Assembly (NCBI GenBank): GCA_027422505.1
Contig: JAPQWV010001334.1
Location: 31,592-95,591 of the forward strand
Reading direction: 5' to 3'
From: Craterostigma plantagineum
Lineage: Eukaryota; Streptophyta; Magnoliopsida; Lamiales; Linderniaceae
DNA: 64,000 bases
In this document: positions 10,960-22,374 of the stretch, in pieces
Layout: each line of letters starts with the position of its first letter
How positions within the stretch are numbered: position 1 is the stretch's first letter
Translations under genes and position numbers: made by a program
The notes under the pieces: model-generated
Database searches by the model: none
What the model was told of the DNA's origin: nothing
What the model saw: the letters and a program-made list of their open reading frames with translations, nothing else

Positions 10960-13611
10960 CCTTCACGCAAGAAAAAGGAAAGCAAAAGAGACTAAACAAG
11001 CAATTCAGAATAGATAATACGAACTGAATCCTAACAGAACAGTGTTGCAAGATTTTGCAGATTATATTCAAACATAGCTAGATTGGATATTAAATGGCTG
11101 GTAGATTTTCAAAACGAAAAACTCATTAGATCTACAAAAATCGAAAAATAAATATATCAGGGCTAGCAGACACCGATAAAAAAAGGCTTTGCTCGTTTCG
11201 GCGTAGCGTAAATGAATCTCCGTCCACCAGACCTCCAAGGTGTTGCTGCTGAACACAGAGAATTGGGTATGAAACGATGAAAAGTTAACAGATTTATATA
11301 AAAAAAAGGATGCGGGAAGGAAAAGTCGAGTTTTTTTAGACAAATTATAACAGCATTCGTAAAAGAAGACTCAATTCAAGGACAGAAAATACCGCACACC
11401 ATTCGACCAAAACCAATAGAACATCTCGGGCACACACAAATCGGACGTGCGGACATAAATAAGAAACTCACATTCCAAACCAGGGGACTCAAAAGCCTTT
11501 GTGACTATCGATGAAAGGTTGCAGTTTTGATACCAATACACCCGAACTTTTGTCGTCTTATTAAAAGGACCATTAACTCAATTACAGAATCAAGTACCAC
11601 AAAATTTATGACAGATAGGAATGAAATTACGCCTCCTACCTAAACATAGGCCATGCGAATCCGCAATACAGATTATGTTGTACAATTTAAAACCCAATAA
11701 TAAAGAATGAAATCCGGAAAAAAAAAGAAGTCAACATGATTAGGTTAGTGCTTATCCCTCTAGACTGCTTAAATACAAATTTGAAGATGATACACATTTT
11801 TATGATTCGTTACAATGTTGTGCACTTGAAAGTGATAAACGTATATTATGCTAACCGGACACGTTCTACATAGTTCCTCGGAAAGGCTGGTAAAGAAACA
11901 AATCTTCTATAGGAAAGGAACATTCTTCGCAATAACGCAACGATCCAGCCAATGGACTGGCGATGAATTTTCTGCATAAGAAAAGCAAATCTTCCATTTA
12001 TATCTTATTAAAGATCTAACTATAAAAAAGTAAATTATATCGGAAACTATGAGGTCGAACACATAGCTTAACAAATCGCAACATTCATTAGATATCCAGG
12101 CTCAAGGTATGAATTTGTTTAAGCCCATAAAGGATGAGGTTTTTTCTTGATAGTTATCAAGCAGCAAAGAATTCAATCCTTCATTCAAGTTTCGATATAT
12201 CAACCACGAATAGTTTCTACACGAAATTGCTTATTCGCATCCACCAACTCTCACTCAACCTCCATCATTTGATTGAAAAGCTTATAAAAGCCACCGTCCT
12301 AATAAATAATCAACTAGAAAATGCTAATAACGAGGGAGAACAGAAGGTGTTACTATAACCCAGGTTAAACACACAAATTATAAAAGGAACATTAGCAAAC
12401 TACGGTGCTTACACAGTACCCAATCCTCAGTCGAAAACGATAATGATTCAATCATCGCCCTATGCTTTTTTTTTTTTTTTTCCTTTTTCCGATGGATAAT
12501 ATAGAGAATTTAACAGCTGTGGTAGGTCAGACGAACGCAAGGCTCCAACGATGGTGAGCCTTCCTCCACTGTGCCTGCTTCAGCTTCACCTTGAATATCG
12601 TCCATCTGGAACTTCGACCTCCGGCGGACCTCGGCGGAGAGAAGCGGAAGATAGGGTGACCTCCGATAGGAGCCTCGACACGGCGGCGCCACCCCCTCGG
12701 CCTCGAAGGAGAAGAAGCTGAAGGATGAGGACGCTGACGTTTGCTTCATTTGCTTTGACGAAGAAAACGGGGCTTGTGCTCGGCTATCGCAATAAGCGAG
12801 CTATATTTCGGAATAAAATATATAATTTTAAAAGAATACATTTGTTTTAAACAGTTAATAATTTAACAACGCTTATTAGATACTGCACAAGTGCCATGCA
12901 AGACTTCATTTTTGACAAGTCATACATAGTTTCAAGCTTATCTACTGTACATATATAAAATCGCAGACAAACACAAAGTATATCATCATGTTCGTAGGAT
13001 ATTTGCCTGCAATTGCATCAATCTTGCTTAACTCGACTTATCATAACCCTCCACGTGGCAAAGGGTGATATGTAATGTAGTGTGGTACGCGTAGCTTCTT
13101 GCATTAAAAACAAATAAAAAGACCCCTTTAAAATTTTAAAAACAATATAAAATAGCTATTTCTTAATTTTTTTCCCTTATGTCCCTATAAAGCTGTGTAT
13201 TTACACAGACTTTCCACATCAATCATCGTAGCTTCTTTCCTTCCTAGCTCGTCAATGAATGACATGCAGTTTGTCTGTTAGTTAACTTTCTGCAAAATCA
13301 GAGCTTTTGTCACTCGTTTCTGCTTTTGCCCCAGTGAAGTTCGACCGATAATTTAGCTCCCAATTCCTCAATCTCATGATTCATATTAACGACAGAGTCC
13401 ACAAATCATCCCTTAATTGGTCATCAAAGCCCAGATTTCTCAATTCGATTTCGTCCGATTTTTACCACTTAGACTCTTTCTTCATAAATTGTCTGTATTT
13501 CCTACGATTCCGCCTGAAAATTCGATCCCCTGCAGCTGTACCGACCCTAATTCGTAAAATTTCGATCGATTCTTTTCCTTTTTTGCCAGCTCGAGCTTAA
13601 ATTTTGCCAAA
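10960..13611. other. Divergent intergenic region (SDE5-like / F-box-RCC1)
   Basis: About 2.6 kb lies between two divergent genes. A GC-richer island at 12510-12790 contains a 79-codon minus-strand frame (MKQTSASSSFSFF...), which could be a 5' leader exon of the SDE5-like gene or a small unknown protein; I cannot decide. The rest is AT-rich, including a 17-T run at 12465. The segment 13195-13611 is probably the promoter and leader of the F-box/RCC1 gene. Confidence 0.4.
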
Positions 13612-16104
13612 ATGGAGGATCAATCCAAGTCCATATCCATAGACGACTTGCCGGTCCACATAGTTCTTGAGATTCTGACCAGTGGTCGATTGAGTGCGGT
13701 TGATTTGATCTGTTTGGAGCTCACTTCGAGGACTTTCCGCGAGAACCACGGATTGGTCCCTCAAAATTTTCGATCTTTAATCGATGTTGCTGCGTTTAGG
13801 CTCTGTGAGTCGAATCCCATTTACAGATCGCTGGGGAACAATGCAAGGCTCGAGCTTTTCCATCGGTGTAGTCAGAATTCGAAGCGAATGTTGAGATTCT
13901 TGCAGTCCGTGGAGCAATCCTCTGGCATGGTTCAAACGTCAACTGGCAATGTAACTATTTCGTTACAGCGTTTGAATTTTGCTGTTTGAGAATATTCATC
14001 TTGCTTCCTCTTGATTATGTTAATTTGATAGAAAGGCTAGTTTGGGTTAATCCGTAATGTGCTTGCGTTTTAGGTGGTTTGCTCTATGCCTTTCATCATG
14101 ACATAGACATTTGAAGCTTAAGGTCTAATTTGTTGATGTATCAGTAGGTGGTTTCTTCGTTATTCGTTATTAACCTCTAATCGATAGAAGAATTAATGCA
14201 GATGCAGATAAAGAGTGGAAAATACCATACATTGCTGATAACTGATTCGCGTGTGTACTCATGTGGTTCAAGCTTATGCGGTGTTCTTGGTCACGGTTCA
14301 GAACGAAAGCTATGTGCGACGTTCACTCCAATCAGCTTTCCATGTGGTCCACAAATAATTCAAGTCTCAGCCTCCCATAACCACGCTGCTTTCGTTACTG
14401 ACTCTGGCCAGGTTATCCTCTTCCTCTTGTTCTTCATCATCATCATCTATTTGTTTCCTTCAACCATGCTGGTATTTTTTCGCATTCTTTAATGGGAATG
14501 TGAAGCCAACTGAGAACAAGTGATCTTTGGACCAATGGTTTCGTAATATTTCCATGGATATCTATCTAAATGAGGAATTATTGTTCGCCGTGAAGGTTTT
14601 CACTTGTGGAGATAACTCATCTTCGTGCTGCGGCCATGGAGATACAAGCCATGCCATCTTCAGACCAAAGCTTGTCGAAGCTCTAGATGACATTCCTTGC
14701 AAGCAGGTATTTATACATATCACAGATGCATTCTTTAGGTATATATGCCAGCGTGTTACAGACGAGTGCTCTTTTGTCTTAGGTTTCTGCTGGGCTAAGC
14801 TTCACCATGTTCCTTACAAGAAAAGGCCACGTCTACACATGCGGGACCAACTCAGTCGGCCAGCTCGGCCACGGGGATACGAACGACAGGCCGACCCCCG
14901 AGAGGGTGGAATTCCTCGCCTCGACGGCCTCCGTCGTTCAAGTCTCGGCGGGCCCCAGCTACTCCCTCGCCGTGGCCGACGATGGGACACTCTTCTCCTT
15001 CGGGTCGGGCAACAACTTCTGCTTGGGCCACGGCGAGCAGAAGAACGAGCCTCAGCCTCGGGCGGTCCAGTCGTTGGCGAGGAGGAGCGTCAACGTGGTT
15101 CGAGCCTCCGCAGGGGACGAACACGCCGTGGCCCTCGATGCACTTGGACATGTACGTAGTAACTTAACATCTTATATTTTTTCGAGTAGTTCTGTAAACC
15201 CTGGACTTTGGACGACGCGATAGCCTGCAAACTGCGCTAGTTAGGTTAGCCACACTAAGACAGGTCCATGTGTGACTGACCGACTGACTCACTCAAACTA
15301 TTTGGTAGACAGTGAGATTCATGAAACTTATTCCTCGAAAGGCCTTGAGTTTCTCAGTTTGACCACTAGGCCAAGCTTCATTGGCTGTTGGTTAACGTTA
15401 TAAAACCGTGAAGAAAGAAACGACATGATTTGGTGGAGTTACACGCTCGTTAATCGAAGGTGCGACGTGATTTGCAGGTATATACTTGGGGCAAGGGATA
15501 TTGCGGCGCGTTGGGCCACGGGGACGAGAACGATAGGACGATTCCCGAATACCTCCCAAGTCTCAGGAACCATCTCGCCGTTCAGGTGTGCTCAAAACTC
15601 TTGTTCGTATAATCGTATCGTAATAGGAAACAATCAACCAATCAACAGTTCGATCCATTGCTGATTGTTGGAATGACCACATCACTTAAAAGCTTAATAA
15701 GCCTGAATGGAGTGTATCGTATTTTAATTTCTATATAATCTTTGGTCGTGGTTTCGAAGGTATGTGCTGGTAGGAGGAAAACGTTCGTCCTGATGGACGA
15801 CGGGTCGGTCCACGGGTTTGGTTGGATGGCTTACGGAAGCCTCGGGTTTCCGGATCGACCCGCTTCGGATAAGATCCTTAGGCCTCGGGTTTTGGACAGC
15901 CTAAGGCCCCACCGAGTGTCTCAGGTTAGCACGGGATTGTACCACACGGTTGTGGTCACGGATCGAGGAAACGTCTTAGGGTTTGGGGATAACGAGAGGT
16001 CGCAGTTAGGGCATGATACCCTTCGGAGAGCCCTTAAACCGTTCGAAATCTGCGTCGGGGAGGAGGCGACTGCTACAGCTATAGATATGCTAGAAGAAAA
16101 TTAG
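13612..16104 (+). CDS. F-box protein with RCC1 (UVR8-like) beta-propeller
   Basis: Six exons (13612-13950, 14202-14411, 14596-14706, 14783-15151, 15478-15585, 15760-16104), all joining in phase 0, give 493 residues. The N-terminus SIDDLPVHIVLEILTSGRLSAVD..CLELTSRTFRE is an F-box-type helix set (about residues 8-45). Seven RCC1 repeats follow, each with a [VA]SAG..H/S...[VL]T..G.VY.[CW]G.....LGHG pattern, for example KSGKYHTLLITD, VSAGLSFTMFLT, ASAGDEHAVAL and VSTGLYHTVVVT, enough to close a seven-bladed propeller. The predicted role is a substrate adaptor in an SCF ubiquitin ligase using the propeller to bind a partner; the substrate is unknown. UVR8 itself lacks an F-box, so a UV-B receptor role is not implied. 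Exon 4 is much richer in G+C than exons 1-3. Confidence 0.9.
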
Positions 16105-16900
16105 TACTAGAATGTTGTGTGTGTTTTGAGGTGTGAGTGTGTGTGATTCTTTTTTTTTTTTTTTAAATATGTTTGGAATAAATTATTGTTTTTGTCCATA
16201 GTAATTTGCTTTTTTTTTTGGGTAGTTAATTGAATTTTGTGTTGTGTTGTTTGATTGTGTATAATGTATCGTATTTCCACTTGCATGGTTTTGGTATGAA
16301 ACGTTCAAATGAAAATTGAAATTCTTAGCAACCACCTCACCTGTGAGTGGTTAAAAGCTTCTTGTAGTTGTTTTTGTAAAGGTCGAGCTCATATTGAAAA
16401 AGTTCACAATTTCCAAGTCGACCTTAAAATGAGTTCAGAAAATAAACTGAACTTGTCCAGCTCTAAGAAAAATAGACCGTTAGCGGCCGCCATTTATTGG
16501 TCGACCTGCTATTTGGGTTAATATGTATTATGATGATTTTAATATTATTTCATTTTCAACTATTACGTGACACCAAAGCCTACCAAAGTGTTGTCGGAAG
16601 CTGAGCCTCACAAAATCAGAATTAAACACAACAATCAAATTAAAAAACAAATAAAGTCTTGACCTACCGAACACTTCCAACTACCATTTCTTTAATCATT
16701 TTATTAGTCGATTGGTATGAAGTGTTAAGCCACCACGTGCACCACACCATAATATCAATTAACGAACCTATTTATATATTACGACGGCCATTTAGTTCAA
16801 CCTTTGACCACACTGTGCCTTTTCTAAATGAAAAAAAAAACTTTTTTAAACATGTAATGATTTATATAAATTAATAAAATAAAAAAGGAATTAGTTATCA
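16105..16900. other. 3' flank of F-box/RCC1 gene
   Basis: T-rich 3' untranslated sequence (poly-T at 16150 and 16210), then AT-rich spacer. No exon recognised. Confidence 0.5.
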
Positions 16901-16903
16901 TTA

Positions 16904-17383
16904 GAGCATCTCCAATGGGTCGAATTCGATATTTTAACACACTAATATTGTGTTAATGAGCAGAGAAACTGTAGTTCCAGAGTACGCACAATTTTCAACA
17001 TGAAAATAGAGTTGTAGTTTTTATTTATTATATATTATTAATAAAACATATTTAATTTATATTTAAAATATTTGACATTTTCTTATAATAATAAAAATGA
17101 AAATAATACTAATTCTCTTTTTATTTATTGATAATTTCCTTTTTAATAAAATTATAATAAATAATATGATAATTTTATAATTTATCTAATTTTTAAATGT
17201 TAATAATAATATATGAATTTTTAATCATTACAATATAAAGTTTATAAGTAAATTTAATATATAGTAGAGTTAACCGACTGAAGTAAAAATTAATATACAA
17301 AATAGAATTTATGGTTGGAGTCAAAGCAAGCAATTAAATATTGTGTAAACTTATGTGTAATTTTATACGTTGAGTTGGAGATG
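16904..17383. mobile_element. Tourist-like (PIF/Harbinger) MITE, copy 1
   Basis: The 480-bp element starts gagcatctccaatggg and ends gagttggagatg, so the termini are inverted repeats, and it is flanked by the 3-bp target duplication TTA (16901-16903 and 17384-17386) typical of PIF/Harbinger. Its interior (gcagagaaactgtag, agtacgcacaattttcaaca) matches, in reverse complement, the interior of the element at 42039-42587, so both are one family. There is no coding capacity. Confidence 0.8.
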
Positions 17384-17386
17384 TTA

Positions 17387-18246
17387 TTAGTCACGGCATT
17401 TTCAGCTATTTTTTTCGATGTATTGGTCTTATCCATTTTTTCCGAGCCCGAAGTCTAAATTGATGCCTTGATCAGTTGACGACGTTACGATTGGTCACGA
17501 AATTGTCTATTTAACTAATGTTTATACTTTTAAACCTCTATTTTTTTTACTAACATGGCTTGAAAAAATTAGAAACCCTAATAATCTCTTTCTTATCTTC
17601 TTTGCGCTTGTTATAGACTGATATGTAATCGAGGATCATAAATAGACATCTTTAGAAGAAAGGTTTATGGGGATGTTGACTTAACTCATTGATCTTTTAG
17701 GATAGAAACCATCAATGTAACATATCAATAACGATGTTGCCATTGTAAATTTGGTACATTTTGGACGATATTCTACTCATAATACATCCAAAAATAGTCG
17801 AAAGTTCAACACAATATTACCGACACACAATGTTTTAGATGGTTGTAGAGTGAAAGCAAGCGCCATATAGAAGATAGAGATCTCAATAATAGAAAAGAAA
17901 TCAGAAGAAAATAAAAAATTGCGAAGATTTTCTACGTGTCGCATTGTACTATTTATCAAATATTTATAGATTGTAATAACTCAAAGCATGTCTTTCTCTT
18001 GCATACGCGTGGTTTGCATTTGTCCTAAGCCCTTAGTTTAGTTGTCCCATTCGCTAGCAAACGTGTCTTTGTGTGGGCGCGACAAATCTGCCCTCATCTT
18101 GTTTCATATAATTAAGTTTCTTTATCCTCACCTTTATTATATGTATTTCAAAGTAGCTAAAAATACCTATAATAATTAATTATTTTTTGAGTAAAATAAT
18201 AATAATAATATTTCCAGAGATAGATCAAATTTGCCATGCACAAAGG
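17387..18246. other. Upstream region of the NAC gene
   Basis: AT-rich spacer without recognisable exons or inverted-repeat elements. Short ORFs here show no family resemblance. Confidence 0.45.
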
Positions 18247-18254
18247 CACGTGGC
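18247..18254. promoter_or_regulatory. ABRE/G-box CACGTGGC
   Basis: The motif cacgtggc lies about 540 bp upstream of the NAC start codon. It is the consensus ABA-responsive element bound by AREB/ABF bZIP factors. ATAF/RD26-type NAC genes are induced by ABA and drought, so the site is plausible, but spacing and function are inferred. Confidence 0.5.
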
Positions 18255-18660
18255 ATAGCAGGCTGGTGACTCACACACACAAACGGTAAAATGTTGTTTT
18301 TTTTGCCCCAAAATCTTATTATTAGATCGCCAAAATGGTATGACTAAATGCAATTCTAACCTTGAAACATACAGCAGCCAATATCATATTCAGTTCGATC
18401 GCTAGACAATTGTTACTCTCAAGTCTCAACAGTATTAAAATCATTTTAAACTATTACTACGCACTATTATTACCATTCATGCGCTGGTTTAATTCAAAGG
18501 TTCAGTTCGTGCTCAGGGATAAGATCGGCCGTTCGATATATTTACGTGTCACGATTACAACGATTTATCCTTCAATTTTTTTTTTTTTTCCGTTGTTTTG
18601 ACTCTTAGAAAATAACGACCGCACTTACCCTCCTTTTTCACTAACTTCCATTTTCCTTCG

Positions 18661-18670
18661 TTTATAAATA
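18661..18670 (+). promoter_or_regulatory. TATA box of the NAC gene
   Basis: The sequence tttataaata is about 120 bp upstream of the ATG, leaving a leader of roughly 90 nt. Confidence 0.55.
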
Positions 18671-18789
18671 ACCGCCGATTCTCAGATTAAAAAGCAAAAA
18701 ATCAGAAAAAAAAATAGAGCTAGCTTTCTCTCACTGCGAACGGAAAATCCCATCTGAATCAAGAATAAAAAAAAGGGGGAAAAAGAAAA

Positions 18790-19926
18790 ATGGGAATTAT
18801 GGAGACCGACCCTCTCTCACAGCTGAGCTTACCACCTGGCTTCAGATTCTACCCAACAGACGAAGAACTGTTAGTTCAATACCTATGTAAGAAAGTCGCC
18901 GGTCAACACTTTCATCTTCAGATCATCGGAGACGTCGATCTCTACAAGTTCGATCCATGGGATCTTCCCAGTAAGTAATATGCTTATCTACCTTGCTATC
19001 TTTTCCCTTTTCTTTTTCTAAAAAAAAAATCTCTTTGAGCAGGCAAAGCTATATTTGGAGAAAAGAATGGTACTTCTTCAGCCCGAGAGATAGGAAATAC
19101 CCAAACGGGTCGAGGCCGAATCGGGTCGCGGGTTCCGGGTATTGGAAAGCTACTGGGACGGATAAGGTTATTACAAGCCAAGGTAAAAAGGTTGGGATAA
19201 AGAAAGCCCTCGTCTTCTACGTCGGCAAAGCTCCCAAAGGGACCAAAACCAATTGGATTATGCATGAGTATAGGCTATCGAATCCTCCCAAGAAACATGG
19301 AACATCTCGGGTTAGTATTTATTCCATAGAATTTAGTATTTTTTCCATTCGATTGGGTAGATAAAAAAGATATCGGCGTTTTGGTGCAGTTGGATGATTG
19401 GGTTTTGTGTCGTATATACAAGAAGGCGTCTGGCGCGGAGAAGGCTAGCGCCGCCGTCGTCGGCGCCGGAGGTCAGCTCAGCAGCAAAGAGGGCTCGTTT
19501 TCGTCGTCGGCGGCGTCGTCTCAATACGACGGCGTTATGGAATCTTTGCCGGGAATTGACGGCGGTTACTTTTCTCTGCCGACGATGAGCTCTCCTATCG
19601 AAGACGACGATCAAAAGGTCGTTAATCTCCAGCAATTTGGGTCTGGTAATTATTTTGATTGGGCCGAGATTTCTGGGCTCAGCCCATTTTCGGATCTGAT
19701 TCAGGCCCAGGCCCAGGACCCACAAACGGCGATGTGTATGAGAATTGACATTTACGCCCCTGGGATGCCTGTGGATGGAGAGGTTCAGAGTGGGCTTAGA
19801 GGTCAGAGAATTGACCAGTCAAGATTGATGAAAGGTTATTCGAACCCTAATGACCCGTTTGGGATTCGGTACCCGACCCAGTCCGCTGGTTTGGGGCTCG
19901 CTGAAACGTTGGGGGTTGGTTTGTGA
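18790..19926 (+). CDS. NAC transcription factor, ATAF/RD26 (ANAC019/055/072) type
   Basis: Three exons encode a NAC domain: [92 protein letters not shown] and [12 protein letters not shown]. This covers subdomains A-E, the DNA-binding and dimerisation unit, and is closest by eye to the stress/ABA-responsive ANAC019/055/072 clade. The remaining ~165 residues are a Ser/Gly-rich activation tail. Exon 2 lacks one base relative to the family (GEKEWYFF reads GEKNGTSS from the usual donor at 18970/18971). The frame stays open only if the second donor 4 nt downstream is used (exons 18790-18974, 19043-19310, 19390-19926; 990 nt, 329 residues), giving [13 protein letters not shown] instead of KAIFGEKEWYFF. 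Either a real variant or a consensus error. Identity is firm, the exact structure uncertain. Confidence 0.88.
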
Positions 19927-20273
19927 TTGATTTGCGACCATGTAAATATATATTCTAATTATTTGTAATTATAGATTGATTTGCGGTTATATATTTTAAG
20001 TCAATAGTTGTTTTACACGAGGGGGAGATTTGTCACACCAACAACATATAATTCTCAAATTAGACATTTCAATAAAACCAATCAAACAAATTCATAAAAT
20101 AACAAAAAGAAAAGAAAAGACACAATCGGGGATTCATCATGCATGGCATGGAAATGCTCCCTTCCCCAACATGGCACATTATTATAACACAATAATCCGA
20201 AGGAAAAAAAAAAAAAACAAACCATCAAATTACCATCTTCAAGTTAAATCAAAGATCACTCCACTCTTCATAA
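19927..20273. other. Convergent 3' flanks (NAC / root cap copy 1)
   Basis: A 347-bp AT-rich gap between convergent stop codons. Only 3' untranslated sequence is expected. Confidence 0.5.
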
Positions 20274-21533
20274 TTATTTCCTGCAAACGAGTCCATTACT
20301 GCCGTTATTCCACTTCAAAGCACAGTCAATGCTACTGCTCTGCACAGACTCAGCCAAAACATTACCATCGTCGTCACTCTCTTGATCTTCACCTCCTTCG
20401 CTCGAAGACGAAGATGAAGATGGCTTAAACACGCAGTTCTTACAATCAGCATCGAAAAGGGACGACGTCTTATACTTATCCTCGCCGCCCACGACGGGCA
20501 TAGCAACACCAGACTTTGCAGGGTTCACAAAATCGAGCCGATAAGTCCTTCCCAAAACGCCCTCGACCTTATCAGAAAGACCGTAAAACCTAAACTGAAC
20601 TTCCAAGTGAGCGAAGCAATCGTCCGAAGGAATCCCATAGTTGTGAACTCTGTCGTCCTCTTTGCTCACTGGGACGACGTTGATCGAAATCTCAGCCAAT
20701 TCGTTCAGCGTGATAAGCGCGCTGTTCCTCTCGGAAGTCCTCTCTACCCTAACGTTTTCGTTAGGGTTTTCCCATACTGAAGGGTACTGATGAGCTGGCA
20801 AATTCAGTTCTTGGCCGTCGTAAGAGAATCTGAGGTGGTCGGCCTGTGGGTCCCACTTTTCCGCCCTTGTTGCCTCGACGGAGAGGGACAATGCGTTGCC
20901 GTTCTTCTTTCCAACAATTAGGATACCGAGGGCTTGAATCCATGTGAAGTCTCTTGGCCTTCCCTGAGGCCTAAGGCCTATGAAACGCCCGTTGATGTGT
21001 AGGTTTTTGTCGGAAACCAATGCGAAGTTTTCGTTTTTCTTTCCGTGGAAGTAAAAGACGATTCCGTCCCCGCCGATGAATCTCGGGTCGTGGCACGCTG
21101 CGCCTGGACCATCGCAGTTGGGCTTCCTACCTGCGAGTTATTTTTTCGAAAAATTTATGTGTTATACGTACGTCGATCGTCGACTGATTTTAGGGTTGAA
21201 GTAGTCAATCTTCTAATAATAATTATACGTACTTTTGCAGACGGCTTGGCACTTGGGGGAATTGCAGTCGACGTGGCATACTTTGTCCTTCTTAGGGTTT
21301 TTGGGATTCAACGAAGGGCATTCTTTAGGGCATTTGATCTTCTTGAGGAAGCATGGGCAGCTATGTGAATAGCATGTGTAACTGTCTTCTCCTCCATTGT
21401 TGTCGTCTCCTCCTCCGTTCGCTTGAGATATTGCTGCACAAGAAAGCAAAGAGATGATCACTAGAACAAATACTACGGCGGACGAGGATGAAGATTTCAT
21501 TTTTTTTTTGCTTTGAGTTATAGCTGAGATCAC
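20274..21533 (-). CDS. Root cap family secreted protein, copy 1
   Basis: Two exons (21233-21533 and 20274-21130, 102-bp intron, phase 1) give 385 residues. The N-terminus MKSSSSSAVVFVLVIISLLSCAA is a signal peptide. Next comes a Cys-rich block (YTCYSHSCPCFLKKIKCPKECPS, KVCHVDCNSPKCQAVCK, KPNCDGPGAACHDPRF) and then a beta-rich region (GDGIVFYFHGKKNENFALVSD, NGRFIGLRPQGRPRDFTWIQ, CFAHLEVQFRFYGL) typical of the plant 'root cap'/LEA-related family. The tail has a Ser run and an acidic patch. Products are secreted and some are expressed in root cap cells; biochemical function is unknown. A near-identical inverted copy lies at 28213-29397 and a fragment at 37461-38018. Its promoter has TATA at 21601-21611. 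Confidence 0.9.
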
Positions 21534-21600
21534 AATCTTTTTTATGCGTGTGTGTTTATGTGTGTTCTTGGGTAGTGAGGAAATCTATCTGCGTCTACAC

Positions 21601-21611
21601 CCTATTTATAG
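21601..21611 (-). promoter_or_regulatory. TATA box, root cap copy 1
   Basis: Read on the minus strand this is CTATAAATAGG, about 70 bp upstream of the ATG, preceded by the same CCTTCTTGCACTATAAA context found before copy 2, so the core promoter was duplicated with the gene. Confidence 0.65.
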
Positions 21612-21983
21612 TGCAAGAAGGGTTTGCCGGAAAAGGATAATACGGTCACGTAATAATATGCGACGTGCTTAAGAGTAAGTTAGAATAATTTAATTATGGT
21701 TGACTTGGGGGTTCATGTGTTAGGTGTGGTGTAGGTACTGATTTTTTCTTAATAGAATGACATGCCTTATATGTTTAGTTATAGACGAAGATTACTTAAA
21801 TCAAGAAAACGTTGTCAGAAGAAAACGAATATTTAAATGAGAACATAAAACATTCTCAATGCCTTTTTATTTCGAATGACTAGGTGTACTTGTTTCTGAC
21901 GTGATGAGCACATACCATACAGAAATTCACATGTATCTTTGTCTAATCTCTATACTTATTAGATATTTCTCTTACAATTAGCT

Positions 21984-22374
21984 AATGGCTCGTTTGGATA
22001 CCCAAATTTCTATTTGAAATCTGGGTTTCCTTCAAATAACCCATTTGGGAAATACACTGGATTTCGATTTCGCCAAAATCCGAGGTTAAATCTTAAACGC
22101 TTATTATTGTCGGATTTGAAATTTCATGTCAAATGCTCCATTTTCGAAATCCAAAGTTGAGTCCATAATGAGTTTTTCGTAACTATTTATTAATAATACT
22201 AAAGATTAGGGGGAACAATGAGCTCGAATACGAGTTCGACGAGCTTCACGAGATCGAGTTTGAGCTCCATTTTGAAATCAGAATTTTGAAATCCAAACAT
22301 TTGCCAAACAATAAGATTTTGAAATCCATAATTTTAAACCATCCTATTCCGTGACGCGAATCCAAACCCACTAT
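21984..22374. mobile_element. Possible hAT-like MITE
   Basis: The left end ggctcgtttggatacccaaa and the right end gaatccaaacccac are inverted, and the interior repeats 'gaaatccaaa/tttggatttc' motifs on both strands. No transposase was seen and no exact target duplication was defined, so the limits are approximate. Confidence 0.4.

Noticed and set aside
12721..12790. Plus-strand frame reading KKLKDEDADVCFICFDEENG, reminiscent of a PHD or RING start
   Set aside because: Only about 44 codons, in-frame stops on both sides, no further Cys/His ligands, no downstream exon found. Likely chance similarity.
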